Notes: generated from the sequence alone by a model not told the origin. A stretch of DNA of 64,000 nt from Tribonema minus (GCA_017506865.1 JAFCMP010000368.1:744001-808000), one strand, 5' to 3'. Shown: positions 48,512 through 63,200, numbered from the stretch's first letter. Numbers and translations: made by a program.

Positions 48512-51241
48512 TTCACAGTTGACTGCAACAGGGATGGTCAAAAAGTATTCGGCCACTCACCACGCTGCTGCTGGCTCGCTTCCCCTTTTGCGTCACAGGA
48601 CGAGTTGAGAGCCAGAACGCGGGCGCGCCTCCTCGTTGCCACCATCCTCTGTCACTGTGTGCAACTCCCTTCCACCTCCCCTTACAAGTTGTTTTTGTAC
48701 ACCCTCATGATCCCACCAAAGTTCACATTTTAAGTTCGCATGAGCCACACACCACCACCACCACCACCCCACCACGACAGCGGCTGGATGCAGCATTGAA
48801 GGAACTGCCATACCTGCTGGGGGCCGAATCTGAGGCTTCGTCGCAAGCACCTCCGGAGCGACGCTTCAGTGTTTCAGGCAGCATGGGAAAGCGGAGTCTC
48901 AAGCAAGACGTGTACAGTAGCACCACCGGGATGCCGCAGCGCAAACACAGAGTAATGGCACAGCAGCCGCGCCGGCCCTTCCCCACGCTGATTTGGAGCT
49001 TCAGAAGTGTGCGGCATGCATCACGTGTACGTTGATACTATAGACTAGATGCAAGCACTTGAATGACCTGCTGCTTCCAACACGTTGACTACCATACTGG
49101 CTGCAGAATCATCATTTGCATTGAATTTAGCGTTGGTCTAGACCCATCAGCCTCACCTCGAGGGGATACGTGGTGCGTCACAATGTCATGGAAGCCTTGA
49201 AGAAGCACGACTTTGGCGATGGTCTTTCTGTGAGATGACACAGAGATGCCAGTCTTGCCAACAACTGATCATCATCACGGGCGCTCCCCTCATCACGGCA
49301 GTCAAAGATTACCAATTGCGGGGGTTCTGAGGCGGACAAAGTCCCTCTTCGAAGCCCACCGTACTGTAGGCGGGTTCCAGTTGGCAGTCGGTGACTGTCT
49401 TTTTGTAGGTAGGCTAAGGTAGCGCATGTGTTCAGCTATGTTCACACATGTGTGTGAGCACACGCTTGAGATGGGCACTGAGAGCTGCACATCTTGGTTT
49501 TCATAGGGTTTTCGCCCCGGCCTATACCGGAAGTAAACAAAGTACTAATTGTAATTATTGCAGCATGGTGGGGTGGCACATTTTAAGTAGACACGTGGCG
49601 AGCACGGACTACAGGTTAGCCAACAGGCTGAGTGCACCAGGTAGCGTTCAATGTACTTTGAAGTAAAGTATGAAGGTGCACAAACTAGTGGGCGCAACAA
49701 CCCCAACATTTGTCCCCTGCACCTGCACAACCTTCACATCAATAGAATTTTGTGTCACAAGACACTGCCGCCTCCCATCAAATCAGTGTAAAGCGCTGCG
49801 TTGACGCTAACAGTGGCAATGAGCCGTGCGCGCGTTTGCCGGATGACTTTCCATGTTTCTCCATGCACTGATCGCAGTCTTATCAGAAGCCATGTAGTGT
49901 GACACAGGCAACAGGCTGCCTACATGTAGATTGTGGTCAGCACGTGCATCATCCACAGCGATTAATGGCACGCATGCGCAAAGGTACGCTGCCAATGAAG
50001 CCTCGAAGCTTGCTTCATCTGCAATGCTTCAATGATCAACAAGAACCCCCCCACACAGGAAACAAATCCCCCACGCTCGGCGGGCATGCAAAACTGAAGC
50101 GAGAGAGGCAGCAATGCTCAGCTATTAGCTGAGCCCGACCAAGTGCGTTGCGCTCCAGCGCGCACAAGAGCGCACTTCACAGGCAATGCCGAGAGACGGC
50201 TGGGGGCGCTGTACTTTTTATTACGTAAAAAAAAAAGGGGCGCTGTACACATGAAGGAGCTCGTTGTGAGCAGTTGGCGTGGCCGCGCTATGAGGATACT
50301 ATGACTTGGTGTGCTGCCGCAATGGGCATCTTGGTGTGCTGGCGGAACGAGCGTCAAGCCCCAGCAGCTGCCTTGCCATCAGTCCACGCAATACCCGTCG
50401 TGACAGGGGCGTCAGCACTCAGCATATGCATCAGTGCTCAAAAGCCGTCAGCGTTCAGTGTAGGCGCAACGCGCCAAGAAGGGTCTGCAGCTGTCTGCTG
50501 GAACCCGGCGCCGGCGCGCAGCTAGGGCGCTCTAGCGACAAAGGGGACGTCATCAACACGAGGATTTTTCTGTGGGTGAGAACCCCCCCCCCCCCCCCCG
50601 GCGATCATCATGGTGTGCTGCTGCAATGAGGATCAAGCCACAGCAGCTGCCTGCCATATGTCACATAATGCCCGACATGACGGGGGGCATGGCATCAGCG
50701 CTCAGCATTTGTGTCAAGTGCTCACGCTGCGAAAGCCGTCAGCGCTCAGCATGGGCGCAAATGCGCCAAGAAGGGTCTGCAGCTGTCTGTTGGAGCCCGG
50801 CGCCGGCGCACAGCTAGGGCGGAGGAGGGGGGGCGCACCCCTGCGCAAACAAAAAAACAGGGTCAAGGCAAAAGTCAGGATTTTCTGCGAGTGAAGTACC
50901 CCCCGCCTCCTCCCCGCCCTTGAAGTTAAACTTCCTCACGCTTTTGAAACTGAAGTTGGTCGAGCAAAACACGTGCAGCGGCAGCCGCTGCTGAACAGCC
51001 GGTGGTCCTTTTTCGCCAGCCCAACGCTTGTTGTCACCACCTGGGCGTCATCACCTTCTGGTTGCCGCGCTGTCGCTCCGTTCAGAGCGGCCGAGTGCGA
51101 GTCAGCCGAGAGAGGCAGCTGACACAGCGAAGAAAGCCAAGTGACACACAGGCAGCAACTGAGGGGCAGGCGAGGGGGGGGTGGCGCAAGCAGCAGCAGG
51201 GCTTCTCTGACAGCGCTGGCGGAGCTGCAGGCAGCTGCACC
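48512..51241. other. Stretch without a recognised gene
   Basis: I find no supported gene. The only clear structure is the tandem duplication at 50,290-50,830 (separate entry) and a C run at about 50,581-50,599. Confidence 0.4.
50290..50830 (+). repeat. Two tandem units of about 290 bp
   Basis: Units at about 50,312-50,528 and 50,608-50,822 share GGTGTGCTG..GCAATG, CCAGCAGCTGCC, a CGTCAGC(A/G)CTCAGCAT segment, AAAGCCGTCAGCG(T/C)TCAG, CGCCAAGAAGGGTCTGCAGC, TGTCTG and CCCGGCGCCGGCGC. A shorter relative lies at about 46,495-46,600. They might be acceptor-side echoes of gene E exon 1, but no shared splice junction is visible. Confidence 0.65.
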
Positions 51242-54200
51242 ATGGGCAGACTGGGGCTGGTGTGCTTACTGCTGCTGGGTCAACAGTGCCTCCATGCAGC
51301 TGCGGCGGAAGGAGGCAGCGATGGTGACGAGCCTAGCTTGAGGAGAGTGACGAGCGTGCTGCTGAGCAGCCTACATCAGGAGGTGGGTGCGGTCTGTTTT
51401 TAACTTTTTTGTTTCTCCACCTCCTGGCTTAGCAGGTGACACTTTTCCTATGTAAGAAAAGCTGCAGAACTATGATTTGTGACTTTTGTTCAACTTAGCA
51501 CTTCCTGTGCTAGCTGCTGATCGTTGCTGATGTATTGGACCCACATTCAATCTTCATGCTGGGTCCAGCTCTGAGTTCATGTCCATCAGGACAGTCCATG
51601 CCAAGAAGCCTCCCTGACGAAGGCAACAGTGCATGGACATCACTTGTAAATTGTCAAAGATTACGCATCGATTGCAAGCCTGACCTGACGTTCTGTGAGC
51701 AGTGAAGCCAGGCTTGTGCCACCGGGCCAGCGTCAGGCGTGTCGGTAGCACCTGCTGCGGTTTGTGGATTGGTGCAGCTGAGCACTGCTGCCCATCATGT
51801 CAGCGGCAGACGCTAGGGTAAGGGTTGGGGTTAGCCCAACCCTTGCTGCACATCGGCCGGCGCGGTTGTGCGACACCGGGCGTTCACTGCTACACCAGCC
51901 CTCAGAGCACTGCGCAGCAGGCGACGCTCATGACAGGCGTGCCGTAGCACACGCTGCGGAAGGCACAGCAGAGCACTGCTGCCCATCATGTCAGCAGATG
52001 CTGCTTAAGGTTGGGTTTAGGGTTAGCCTAGTCGCTGCTGCGCGCTGGCCAGCGTGGTGTCAGCGGTAGATGCTGCTATGCTGCTTGAAATTAGGTTTTG
52101 ACATCAAGATTAGGGTTAGCCTAGCCGTGCTGCGCGTCGTCGGTCGGCGCGGCGACACCGGGTGTCCCTAGATATGCCAGCCGGGAGAGGCGCTGCGCAG
52201 CAGTCGCCGCCCATGACATGCGTGCCATAGCATATGCTGTGGTTCATGGCATGTTTGCGGTAGGTGCAGCAGAGCACTGCCGCCCGTCATGGCAGCGGCA
52301 GCCGCAGCGTTAGGGTTAGGGTTAGGGTTAAGGTTAGCCGAACCCTTGCTGCGCCATGGCCGGCGCGATTCAGCGGCGGACGCTGCTTAGAGGTAGGGTT
52401 AGGGTTAGGGCTAGGGCTAGCCAACCTGACCCTTGCCTAGGATTAGGGCCAGGGTTAGCCTACCTAGCCCTTGCTGCACGTCAGCCGGCGCGGTCATGCG
52501 ACACCAGGTGCTCTCTGCTACACCATCTCGGAGAGGCGCTGTGCATCGCCCGCCGCTCACGACTTCATGCAAAGTCAAAAGGCGCTGACACACAGGGGAG
52601 GGTAGGGGTAGGGGTAGGATTAGCGTCAGGATAAAGGGTTAGGATTAGGGTTAGGGTTAGGGTTAGCACGCCTCAGCACACAAGGGTCTTAACCCCCCAA
52701 AGTTAACTGTAACCGTTGCTGCGCATTGGCCGGCGCGGTCATGCGACATACGAGTGTTTCCTGCTACACCAGCCCCGAGCGCGACTGCGCGCAGCTGCCG
52801 CGGGCCTTGACTTCACGCAAGGTCAAAGGCGCTGGCAGTCACGCCAGGTCACAGGCGAGCTGACGCACAGGGTGTGGCACCTCTCAGCACAGCGTCGCGC
52901 GCCTGAGTACACAGCCGTGGCACGCTTCAGTGTGGCATGTCGCAGCACAGGTGGCTTGTAGTGTGGCACGTCTCAGCACACGGCGCGGCACGCTTCCGCA
53001 CACAGCGTGGCACGCACTTGAGCGCAAACGCGCGGACATCGGCGCGCGCTGTCAGGCCGCATGTTGCAACGGCAACCGAAGCTAGTGTGAAGTGCTTTGC
53101 ATGCGCGAGCAGCTCACAGAAGAGGTGTGACAGTGCGTCGTCGACCATCCACAGTTTCTCGCGTGGCCACGCAAGAGGCGTAAAAGTAAGAATAGGGTGC
53201 GGCACGCCTCAGTGGCACGCTTCAGCACACAGCCGTGGCACGCCTCAGCATGGCACGCCTCAGCACACAGCGTGGCACGCTTCAGCACACAGCGTGTGGA
53301 ACGCTTCAGCACGCAGCCGTGCCACGCTTTTCAGCACACAGGGTGTGGCACGCTTCAGTATGGCGTGCCTCAGCACACAGCGTGGCGTGGCATGCTTCAG
53401 CACACGGTGTGGCATGACTCAGTACAGTGGCGCGCGGGTTACCTACTGGGCTGCAACTTCAACTTGCCTCAACGCTCAACACTCATGTGGCTTTAAAGTC
53501 GGGGGGGGGGGGGGGAGGGGGGGGGAGCGCTGAATGCTGCAAGCCTGTTTTGATTGCTACAGGCTAGATGAGGAGCGGTTTGTTGCGGAAGCGATCGCGC
53601 GAGGTTATTGCAGCCGCGGAGCTTGTCTCAACACAATATGACCGCACTCACTACGCTCATTGTTGTCTGTCGAGCACATATTTGAGTGCTGTTGCAAGGG
53701 CACCAAGCCAACCCCTTCGGTTGTTGCAAACTTGACATCTTAGTGTGCTCAGTGACACGACGGTTTGATGCCAACTGGCAGTGTTGCTGGCCCTTGCTAC
53801 TCTGCGATATGCAGTGCCAGTGCTGAGCGCTGATGTTATTGTAAATGAGCGCTGCCAAATATGGCCCCGGTATTGTAAGAACCCGCCCCTTTGTTGGCAG
53901 GCACCACCTGTTGTCAACAGCTTTTTTCATGGCTGCCTACATCCCTCATAGCGTGTATACTGCAGCGTATTCATGAGTATACTTGCATACCCCACCTGTT
54001 CAAAGAAGCTTTTTGCATAACTCCATCCCTACCTCCTTAGGTCCTAGGTGGGGGGCGATGAGGACACATGTGCACGTATACTGTAGCCTACCTCATACCT
54101 ATTCCTGCATACACCTGCTGTTGACAAAAGCTCTGTGCATGGCTACATACCTTAGCAATAGCTTTGTGCATGGCTACATACATTCACAACAGCTTTTTGC

Positions 54201-57200
54201 ATGGTTACATGTATACCTCATCAGGGACCAGTCGAGGGCAATGATGAGGACACAATGTATACTTCAGCTTATAAATAAATAAATGCTGTAGCTTCGTCAT
54301 ACCGATTATTGCATACACCCCTTGTTGACAACAACTCTTGCATGGCTTCATACATTGACAATAGCTCTTTGCATGGCTACATACATACCTCGTCGTGTGC
54401 AGGTGGGGGGCGCCGAGGACATTTGGTATACTTCAACTTATAGATGCTGAAGCTCAATTAAATCAATGCCATCATACAGCCCCTGTGACAATAGCTTTGT
54501 GCATGGCTACATACATTAACAACAGCTTTCTGCATGGCTACATGGGATACCTCATCAGGGACAAGTAGAGGGCAATGAGGACACGATGTATACTTCAGCT
54601 TATAAATAAATAAATGCTGTAGCTTATTCAGAATCTATCCTTGCATACACCCCCTATTGACAACAACTCTTGCATGGCTACATACATTAACAATAGCTTT
54701 TTGCATGAACCTCATCGGGTGCAGGTGGGGGGCGACGAGGACACATATGCGCTAGCAGTGAGCCACGGGTGGGACGCGTTTGCAGCGAGGCACGGGGGGG
54801 TGGGGGCTGCTGTTTTCATGGCGTGCACCGCGCCTGGCCGGAGGGCAGCCCTAGGTATGTATGTATGCCTCGAATTACAGCACTGGGTATGTATGTATGC
54901 CTTTGATTGGGGGGGTGGGGGCTGCCGTTTTCATGGCATGCACCGCGCCTGGCCGGAGGGCAGCCCTGGGTATGTATGTATGCCTATGTGGACTATGTAT
55001 GTAAGAGGCCAGGCCATAGGGTGCTCTAGCAACAGCTCACAGTTCAGCTTCTCTCAGAAAGTGAAGGTCAGGCAGCCTTTTTGGGAGCGCTTGTTTTCAT
55101 GGCATGCACCGCGCGTGGCCGGAGAGCAGCCTTAGGTATGCATGTATGCCTATGTAGAGTTGGTCATGGACGAGGCCAGGCCGCAGGTTGCTCTAGCAAT
55201 AGCTCACATTTCAGCTTGTCTCTGGCGGTGAAGGACAGGCGGTCTTTTCGAAGCAGTTGATTTCATGGCATGCACCGCGCCCGGCCGGAGGGCAGCCATA
55301 GGTAAGTATATATGCCTCCGGTTTCAGCCCTACGTATGTATGTGTACCTATGATAGGGGGGGGGCAGGGGCAGCCGTTTTCATGGCATGCACCGCGCCTG
55401 GCCGGAGGGCAGCCTTAGGTAAGTATGTATGCCTACATATGTATGTAAAAGGCCAGGCCATAGGGGTTTCTAGCAACAGCTCACAGTTCAGGTTCTCTTT
55501 GAAGGTGAAGGCAGGCATAAGCACATATGCCTGCTATGTGATGGCACAGCACGTTGTAGACGCCGTGATGTGGCACCAGATGAAATGTCAGTTGATTTCA
55601 GTAAGTTTATATTGGCGATACAACATAAATCAGAGAAATCAGTAGAGCCTTATCTGACGAATGTTGGTAGTCGTGCGAATGCTGAGCACTGTTTCGCTGC
55701 CTGTCGTCCGCAGCGCTGCACGACCTGGTGGGAGGGAAGCATCACACGCAAACGAGCGGCTGATGTCCAACGCTAACCCCAATACAGCGCAGGAAATGCT
55801 CTCCTCAACACATGGAGCAGGGGGAGGACACGGTACATTTGACCAGTTGTCCTGTTGATGAATATTAATGTTGGTAGTCATGAGAATGCTTTGGCTGAGC
55901 ACTGTTCTGCTGCCTGTCGCATGCAGCGCTGCACGACTTGGTCGGAGGGAAGCAGCACACGCAGACGCTGTATTCGCGAGCCGGCGATGCCTCATGTTAT
56001 ATCGCTACGTTAGACCAGGTGAGCATATTAATGAAGCTCAATATACTTCTACATTAGGTATCGAGCCGGCGATGCATCATGTTACACGCTACGTTAGACC
56101 AGGTGAGCTTACGTCATACTGCGAAGTACAACTTTCAACTATTGGAAGTACTTGCCTCAAGAGTTGAAGTATGCACATAGAGACGCTGTACTCGCGAGCC
56201 GGCGATGCCTCGTGTTATATCGCTACGTTAGACCAGGTGAGCATACCACTCAATCGATACATTTTTAAGTTTAAGAGTTGAGGTGCATGCAAATGCTCTA
56301 CTTTTACTACGATAGGGAACGGCAGGCAGAGTGGCACACAAGACTCATGACAAGAATATTGCAATGATGTGTTGTCGATTGCGCTGGTATGGGGGGGGGA
56401 GTGGTCGGAGCCGCTGACAGTGTAACCACCTGGGGGAACCCCAGCACTGCCCCCCCCCCTCTGTGTCACCAGACCTTCCCCCACAAAGCAACGAAGAGCA
56501 GGGTGGGTGGGCTTTCTATGCTAGCCTACCAGCTAGTACTCTGCTACAGCTGTGTGCCTACTAGTAGTCTTGCTGGTCGGTGCCAAGCAAGAAGCGATGC
56601 GCACGCTGCTGCCTATCCCAGACTCTTCACAAAAGTTAACACTCTTTTAGGCCTGTTCCCCTTCCGGGGCCGGGAAAACAAAGAAAAGGCGTATTGTCAC
56701 GCCAGACCAGGTAAGCAGGATCAGGGTTAGGGTTAGGGTTAGGGTTAGGGTTAGGGTTAGCTTGTGTGGCCACCTCATCGAGTGTGTTATGCATAGGGTT
56801 GCCAAAACGGTATCATTGAAAAAATACGGTCAGCGGTATTTGTAGCGTAAACCATGCTGATCTTGACCACAGCTTCGGGTGCCCTGAGGTTTATCTTCGG
56901 GCTTACTGTGCCAGCCGCAAAAATGGTATCGAAGTTCTCCAAAGCCTCAATAGGCAGGAGTTTACGGTTAATTTACGGTACGATTTACGGAGTTTATTTG
57001 TAAAAAAGGTACGGTTTTGGCAACCCTAGTAACTTACTAACTTATGCAGCTGACGTGCTGTAGTTACAGTGTTGAGTGTGTACTGAAACAGTCAATTTTT
57101 TATACAGAAGTAGTAGCTTCAAGTGTGGCAGCAGCACGCAGACGCTGTATTTGAGAGCCGATGATGCATCATTAAGTCGCTACGTTAGACCAGGTGAGCG

Positions 57201-60200
57201 TACGGCACATTACGTTTTCAGTTTGTACTTCGACTTCTTGAAGTACTTACTTCAAGAGCTGTACTGCACACATCCACGCTGTACTTGTGAGCCTGCGATG
57301 AATCATGCGATACCGCTGCGTTAAACCGCGTGAGCATATGGCATGTAACCTTTTTCAGTGTGGACTTCAACTGTTGGAAGTGCTCCCTCAGGTGTTGACC
57401 TGTGCACGTCCAGACGCTGCTCGCATTTCTGAGCACTGCTGGTGGTGCCAGCGCTCACATTGGGTCACAGCGGCCCTGCTCAAGTTCACCTGCACGGCAT
57501 GACGCCTAGCACTCATGGCATGAATTTCATGAATCATGACGTATCATGAATTTCATTTTTTCATGCACGTCATGACGCAGGCCGCGGTCGATCGCGTGAA
57601 CGCGCACAACACAGCGCGCGCTGCTGTGAACGCTGATACTGGCACTCCGGGCAGTTACAATAACAGTAAAAGTATTTGAGGTAGATCTTTTGAAACCAAG
57701 TTAAAACAGACAAGTGTTTTCTGTTGCACAGATGGCGGTGGACCGCGTGCACGCGCACAACAGGCGCGTGCTGCCGAGCGCTGATGGCGCTGGCGACAGT
57801 TACACTGGCCAAGACGGGACAGCGCGAGTGCACCTGTCGCCTCTCCCCCACCTCGCCAAGGTATGTATGTATACTTGAACTGTGTGTGTGTTCTTCAATT
57901 TTGAAGCTCGCCAAGGTATGTACTTCTCGCCAAGGTGTGTATGCTTGAAGTGTGTGTTCTTTAATCTTGAAGCTAGCCAAGGCGTGTACTTGAAAGTGTG
58001 CTTGTGCTCCAATGGGCAAGAACTGCATTCTTCAAATCTGCACTGCGTGTTCTGCTACTGCGTTCTTCAAATTTGCTCTGTGTGTGTGTTCTGCTGCTGC
58101 AATGCAGCAAGATCGCGCTTTGCCTTAGGGTTAGGGTTAGGGTCAGGGTACATAGGGTGAGGATCACCCTGACCCCCTCGAGTCACTCCTGTACCCCCCA
58201 ATACAAGTCCGCAAGCACGTCGCTTTTCGTTCGCTCCCTGCCGAATCTTTTTCCTCTTTCGTCACAAGTTCTTCGGACGACCGCTGTTTTGCTGCGTCTT
58301 GCACCGGTCAAATTAGGATGAGGGTCAGGGTCAGGGTTAGAATCAGGGCTAGGTTTGGGATGAGGGGTAGCAGGCCCCCTCGAGCGCACAGCCTGCAGAG
58401 GGTGCAGGAGGGTCTCCGACGCTTACGCCGGGCACCTTTCTTAGGGTTAGGCTCTTAGGGTTAGCGATGGCACATGCTTCTCGCATTCGTACCCCTGGAT
58501 TGCCTTCTGTTGCAGCTCTCCGGCGACCTCGCCCTGGCGCTCCAACCGAACCCCTCTGATCCCCACCTAGCAGCGCACAGCGGGCGGAGGCTGCAGGAGG
58601 GCCTCTAACGATTGCGCAGGCTGCAATTTCTGAGAGGCACACTTTGGGTTAGGGTAGAAGTGAGACAGGCATGTGCTCATCTCATTTATCCTTGGATTGC
58701 CTTCTGTTGCAGCTCTCCGGCGATCTCGCCCTGGCGCTCCAACCCGACCCCTCTGACCCCCTAGTGGCAGCGCACAGCGGGCGGAGGCTGCAGGAGGGAG
58801 TGCCGCTGCCGCGACGGCTGCTGTCCAAGGTCTCCGCCAGCACGGCCGTGGGCGTGGAGGTGATACTGGCGCCGGGGGCGGCGGGGGACGAGCGGGGGGC
58901 GCGCGCGCTTGCTGAGCGCTGGCTCGCTGAGCTCGCCGACACGCCTACGGTATGTATGCACTTCTGCCGTACTGTAATACCATTTATAACATCATCACAA
59001 TATTCCTACGATGTGCCATGAGCTGCGATACTGGCGCCGGGAGCTGCAGGGGACGAGCGAGGGGCGCGGGCGCTTACTGAGCGCTGGCTTGCAGAGCTCG
59101 CCGACACGCCTGGGGTATGTATGTATTATCATACCATCGAGGGAGAATTTCTATGGCGTGATTAAATCAATTTTTACAATCTGCTACTTCTGAAGCTATG
59201 ACACTGCGGGGGACCAGCGGGGGGGCGCGCTTGCGGAGCGCTGGCTCGCTGACAACCTACGGTATGTATGTATGCACATGGCAATAAGCTATTGATGAAA
59301 TCTACAATAGGAGTGTGATGGTGATTCTGGCGCTGGGGGCTGCGGGGGATGAGCGGGGGGCGCGCGCGCTTGCTGAGCGCTGGCTCGCTGAGCTTGCCGA
59401 TGCGCCTGCGGTATGTATAAATCTTTGACAAGATTGCCATAACACCACAGCGTTATCATAATGTCTCTACGACGTGCTATGAGCCGTGTCACTGGCTTCA
59501 GGGGACGAGCGGGGGGCGCTTGCGCTGGCTGAGCGCTGGCTCGACGAGCTCGCCGACACGCCCACGGTATGTATGTATGCACACGGCATTAAGCTAATGA
59601 TGTAACCTACAGAAGGAGTGCGATGGTGAATACTGGCGCCGGGGGCTGCGGGGGATGAGCCGGGGGCGCGCGCGCTTGCTGAGCGCTGGCTCGCCGAGCT
59701 CGCCGACACACCCGCGGTATGTATGTATGTAGTATTTGAGAAATTGCCATAACGTCATAGCATGATCATGACATCTCTGCAATGTGCTATGAGCTGTGAT
59801 GCTGGCGTCGGGGGCTGCGGGGACGAGCAGGAGTGCGCGCGCTTGCTGAGCACTGGCTCACCGAGCTCGCCGACACGCCTGGGGTATGTATGTACTGTTG
59901 ACAAAGTTGCCGTGACTATATGATCGTGCACAGGCGGCGGCGCACGCGCATCAATACTTCGAAGTACTTGTTTGTACATGCACACCTGCATACCTACGTA
60001 TGCATGCGTGCGCGGCCGTTGCCCTGCAGCGCGCCATTGGGAGATGATATACGCAAACACGAAATGATTATAGATACTTTGAAGTACAGCGCTCTAGGTG
60101 TGTGTATAATTAATTTGTCTCACGCCTTGCGCGGCGCGCACAGGCGGCGGCGCACATGCGGCGCTGGCACTTCTGGGCCGGCGAGCACCGCCATGCGCGG

Positions 60201-63200
60201 AGGCTCGACGCGATGGGGGGCCATGCGGTGGCGCAGCGCGGCGGGTGGCGCGCTTTGATGACGCAGTTCGACAAGGTGAGGCAGTGCTCATCATGTAGCA
60301 TCCTCTGAGCGGGGCTTAGGGTTAGGGTTAGTTGATGCACGCCATTGCGGTACATGCAGTGGCGCAGCGCGGCGGGTGGCGTGCTTTGATGACGCAGCTC
60401 GATCAGGTGAGGCAGTACTCAACTCATAGCGCCGTTTGAGCAGGGGTTAGGGTTAGGGTTTGGGTAAGTTGCGGCGCGTCGAGCTGGGGATGGCGCACGT
60501 TGCGGTGTACGTGCGGAACGCTTCTGCGGCGGTGCAGCGCGGCGGGTGGCGCGCCCTGATGACGAACTTCGATAAGGTGAGGCAGTGCTTGTCTTTGTAG
60601 CACCCAGCACCCTCTGAGCGAGCGGGGGTCAGGTTCAGGGGTAGGTTATGGTTAGTTGCGGCACGGTATAGTGAATGTCGAGCGCTGCTGCGGCGCCCTG
60701 ATTTGACGTAGGTCATCAAGGTGAGGCAGTGCTCAATTTTAGAGTATCCTCTGAGCGAGGGTTAAGGTCAGGGCTAGGGTTAGTTGCTGCACGCCGAGCT
60801 GGGTGGCGCACAAACGCTGTACGCGAGGAGCGCTGCTGCAGCTGCTGAGCGCTGCTGCGGGCGGCGCGCGCCCTCTTGACGCCTTCAAGCGGGCGGCCCA
60901 GGGAGCTCACACTCAAGAAGTGACCACTGCAGTCGTGCGGCACACCTCTAACCCTAACCCTAACCTAACCCTAACCCTAACCCTAAAGAAAATATTGTGC
61001 TGCAGACGAGCTGTCCAGCGCGGTGTGTGTGTCCCGGACGTTTGCTTCGCTCGCAGTGTGCCACGCTGTAGCCGCTGCAACGCGTCGCTGTGCTTCAAAG
61101 CACTTCGCAGCCACATGCTCATGTGGTGTGCGAAAATGACCTGACTGACCGCTGCACTCGCGCACCTCTGTCCCGGCGTTGAACTTCGGTTGCGAGGTGC
61201 TGCAATGCAAGAGATTCACAAGTACTGTACCTCAAATTTGACTCTATGACTTGGACTACTCAAACTTCATACACGTTCACACGGTAACGTGTTGATGATA
61301 ATGATTATGTTGACATGTCGACCGCTGCTGATCTGCTGTTGAACCTCAGGCGGGAGACGCATGCGACTTCCTCTCCGTGGCGGTGGACGCGTCACCAAGG
61401 GTGAGAGTCGCATGCTGAAGTTTCTCTTGAAGTTCTGAGCTTTCCCGCTTCTGCCCGCTGTAGACCTTCCAGTGTCGGCGCTTTGCGGTCCAATTGCACT
61501 GCAGATGCGCCCTATCTACCCCGAACCCTAACCGTAGCGCTAAGCCCTAGCCCTAAACCCTAACCCTAAGCGAATGACACAGTGCTCAGCGCAAGGTTTG
61601 CACGTGTGGAGCGGCCGCGACGCACCACGTCACCGCTCTTTTCCGTCTGCATTGGCGTTAGTGCTAGGGCTATGGCTTGAATTGGACCTGCTAGTGTACT
61701 ACTGGTAGCCGCGATGCACCAGTCGTCAACTGCGCCGCGCGCGTCTATCGTGCTGCCGGGGCGTAGGGTTAGGGTTAGGGTTAGGGTTAGGTTAGGGTCA
61801 GGGTTGCGCCTTGAGTTAGGGTCGGGGTTGGCGCTTACTCCAGCTCAGCGCAGGGTCTCATGCTCAGTACTTCATGGCTTCTTTGCCGGCGACATCAGAT
61901 GCGTGGTGCTTAGGATTAGGGTTAGAATCAGGGTTAGGGTTAGGGTTAGGGCTAGGGCTAAGTGTGCGCACACCCGCATGTCTTGTGCTCAGGGTCAGGG
62001 TTAGGGCGCAGCGTCACAAGATCTTCACCTCCTAACCCCAACCCTAACTCTGGGGAGTTCAAGGAACCGTAGTGTAGAGAGAGGCACAGCGAGAGGCACC
62101 ATGGCGGTGGCGCTGCACAGCACTGTGACTGCTCACGATTACTGCTCACGACATACGCGGGCTTCTTGCACCGCATGTGTCAGGGTTGGATCTGGACCTG
62201 AACTACTTCAAGCGCAGGTGTCTTAATGTCCTAATTTCGCATCTGCGACTCTCGCGCGCGCACCCTAACCCTAACACGCAGGTGTCCCAATTTCCACGAG
62301 CTCATTCGCGTTGCGTCTTTCGTGTCCGAATCCTGTCCCTCACCCTTATCCGACAGTCAGCCCATCTACCCTAAACTAACCTGACTGACTGACCCTCGAG
62401 CAGCCCCGACTGATTCTCAACTAGCCCTAATCCCGAGCTTAGGGTTAGGGTTAGGGTTAGGGTTAGCTGCCAACCACGCAGGGTCCACGCGGGTCACAAG
62501 TTCAGGCTGAACCTGTACTTTGGCCCAAGTCAACTAGCCATACGCAACACCTCACCATTGGTTCCGTCAGGACTTTCCGAGGTGCTTTTGTCGCGGACGC
62601 AGCCAACCTTAACCCTTTCGTTAACCCTAACCCTAACCCTATTCCCGCACATGGTGCTGTCCCGCCGACTATCCAGGGTCACAAGTTCAGGCTGAACAAC
62701 TACCAATCAGGTCGCCAAACTCTGAATTTGCCCTAACTGACTCTCAACCGTCCCTTGCGCTGAACTTGCGCACCAGACTGCAACGCATGTAGCCCCAACT
62801 GACTTCCAAGTAGCGTGCAAGCGCCTGTGGGAGCTTCTGGAGCATACCTCAACCCGAGCTTGCATGGTGCTGCCGTCTTTGCAGGGTCACAAGTTCAGAC
62901 TGGACCTGATGGAGCTGGCCAAGCGCGATGCTGACGGCACGTGCACGGCTGCGCTGGTGGCGTACGTGTCACTGCAACCCCACGTCTACAGGTGAGGCAG
63001 TGCTCTGCTGGTGTCACTAACAGAGCTGGTCTAGTTTCCAGAAGCGGACCGCGCGTGCTCGCGGCTGCGCTGGTGGCGTCCATGTCACTGCAACCCTACG
63101 TCTACAGGTGACGCAGCACTCCGTTAACAAGAGTGCTCTGGTTTCTGAAGCTGCACAGCGCTTCGCAAAGGCGTACGTGTCGCTGCGACCCCACGTCTGC

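Noticed and set aside
50290..50830. Tandem units as an rRNA or snRNA cluster
   Set aside because: No conserved rRNA or snRNA motifs are visible. The units look like ordinary tandem duplication.
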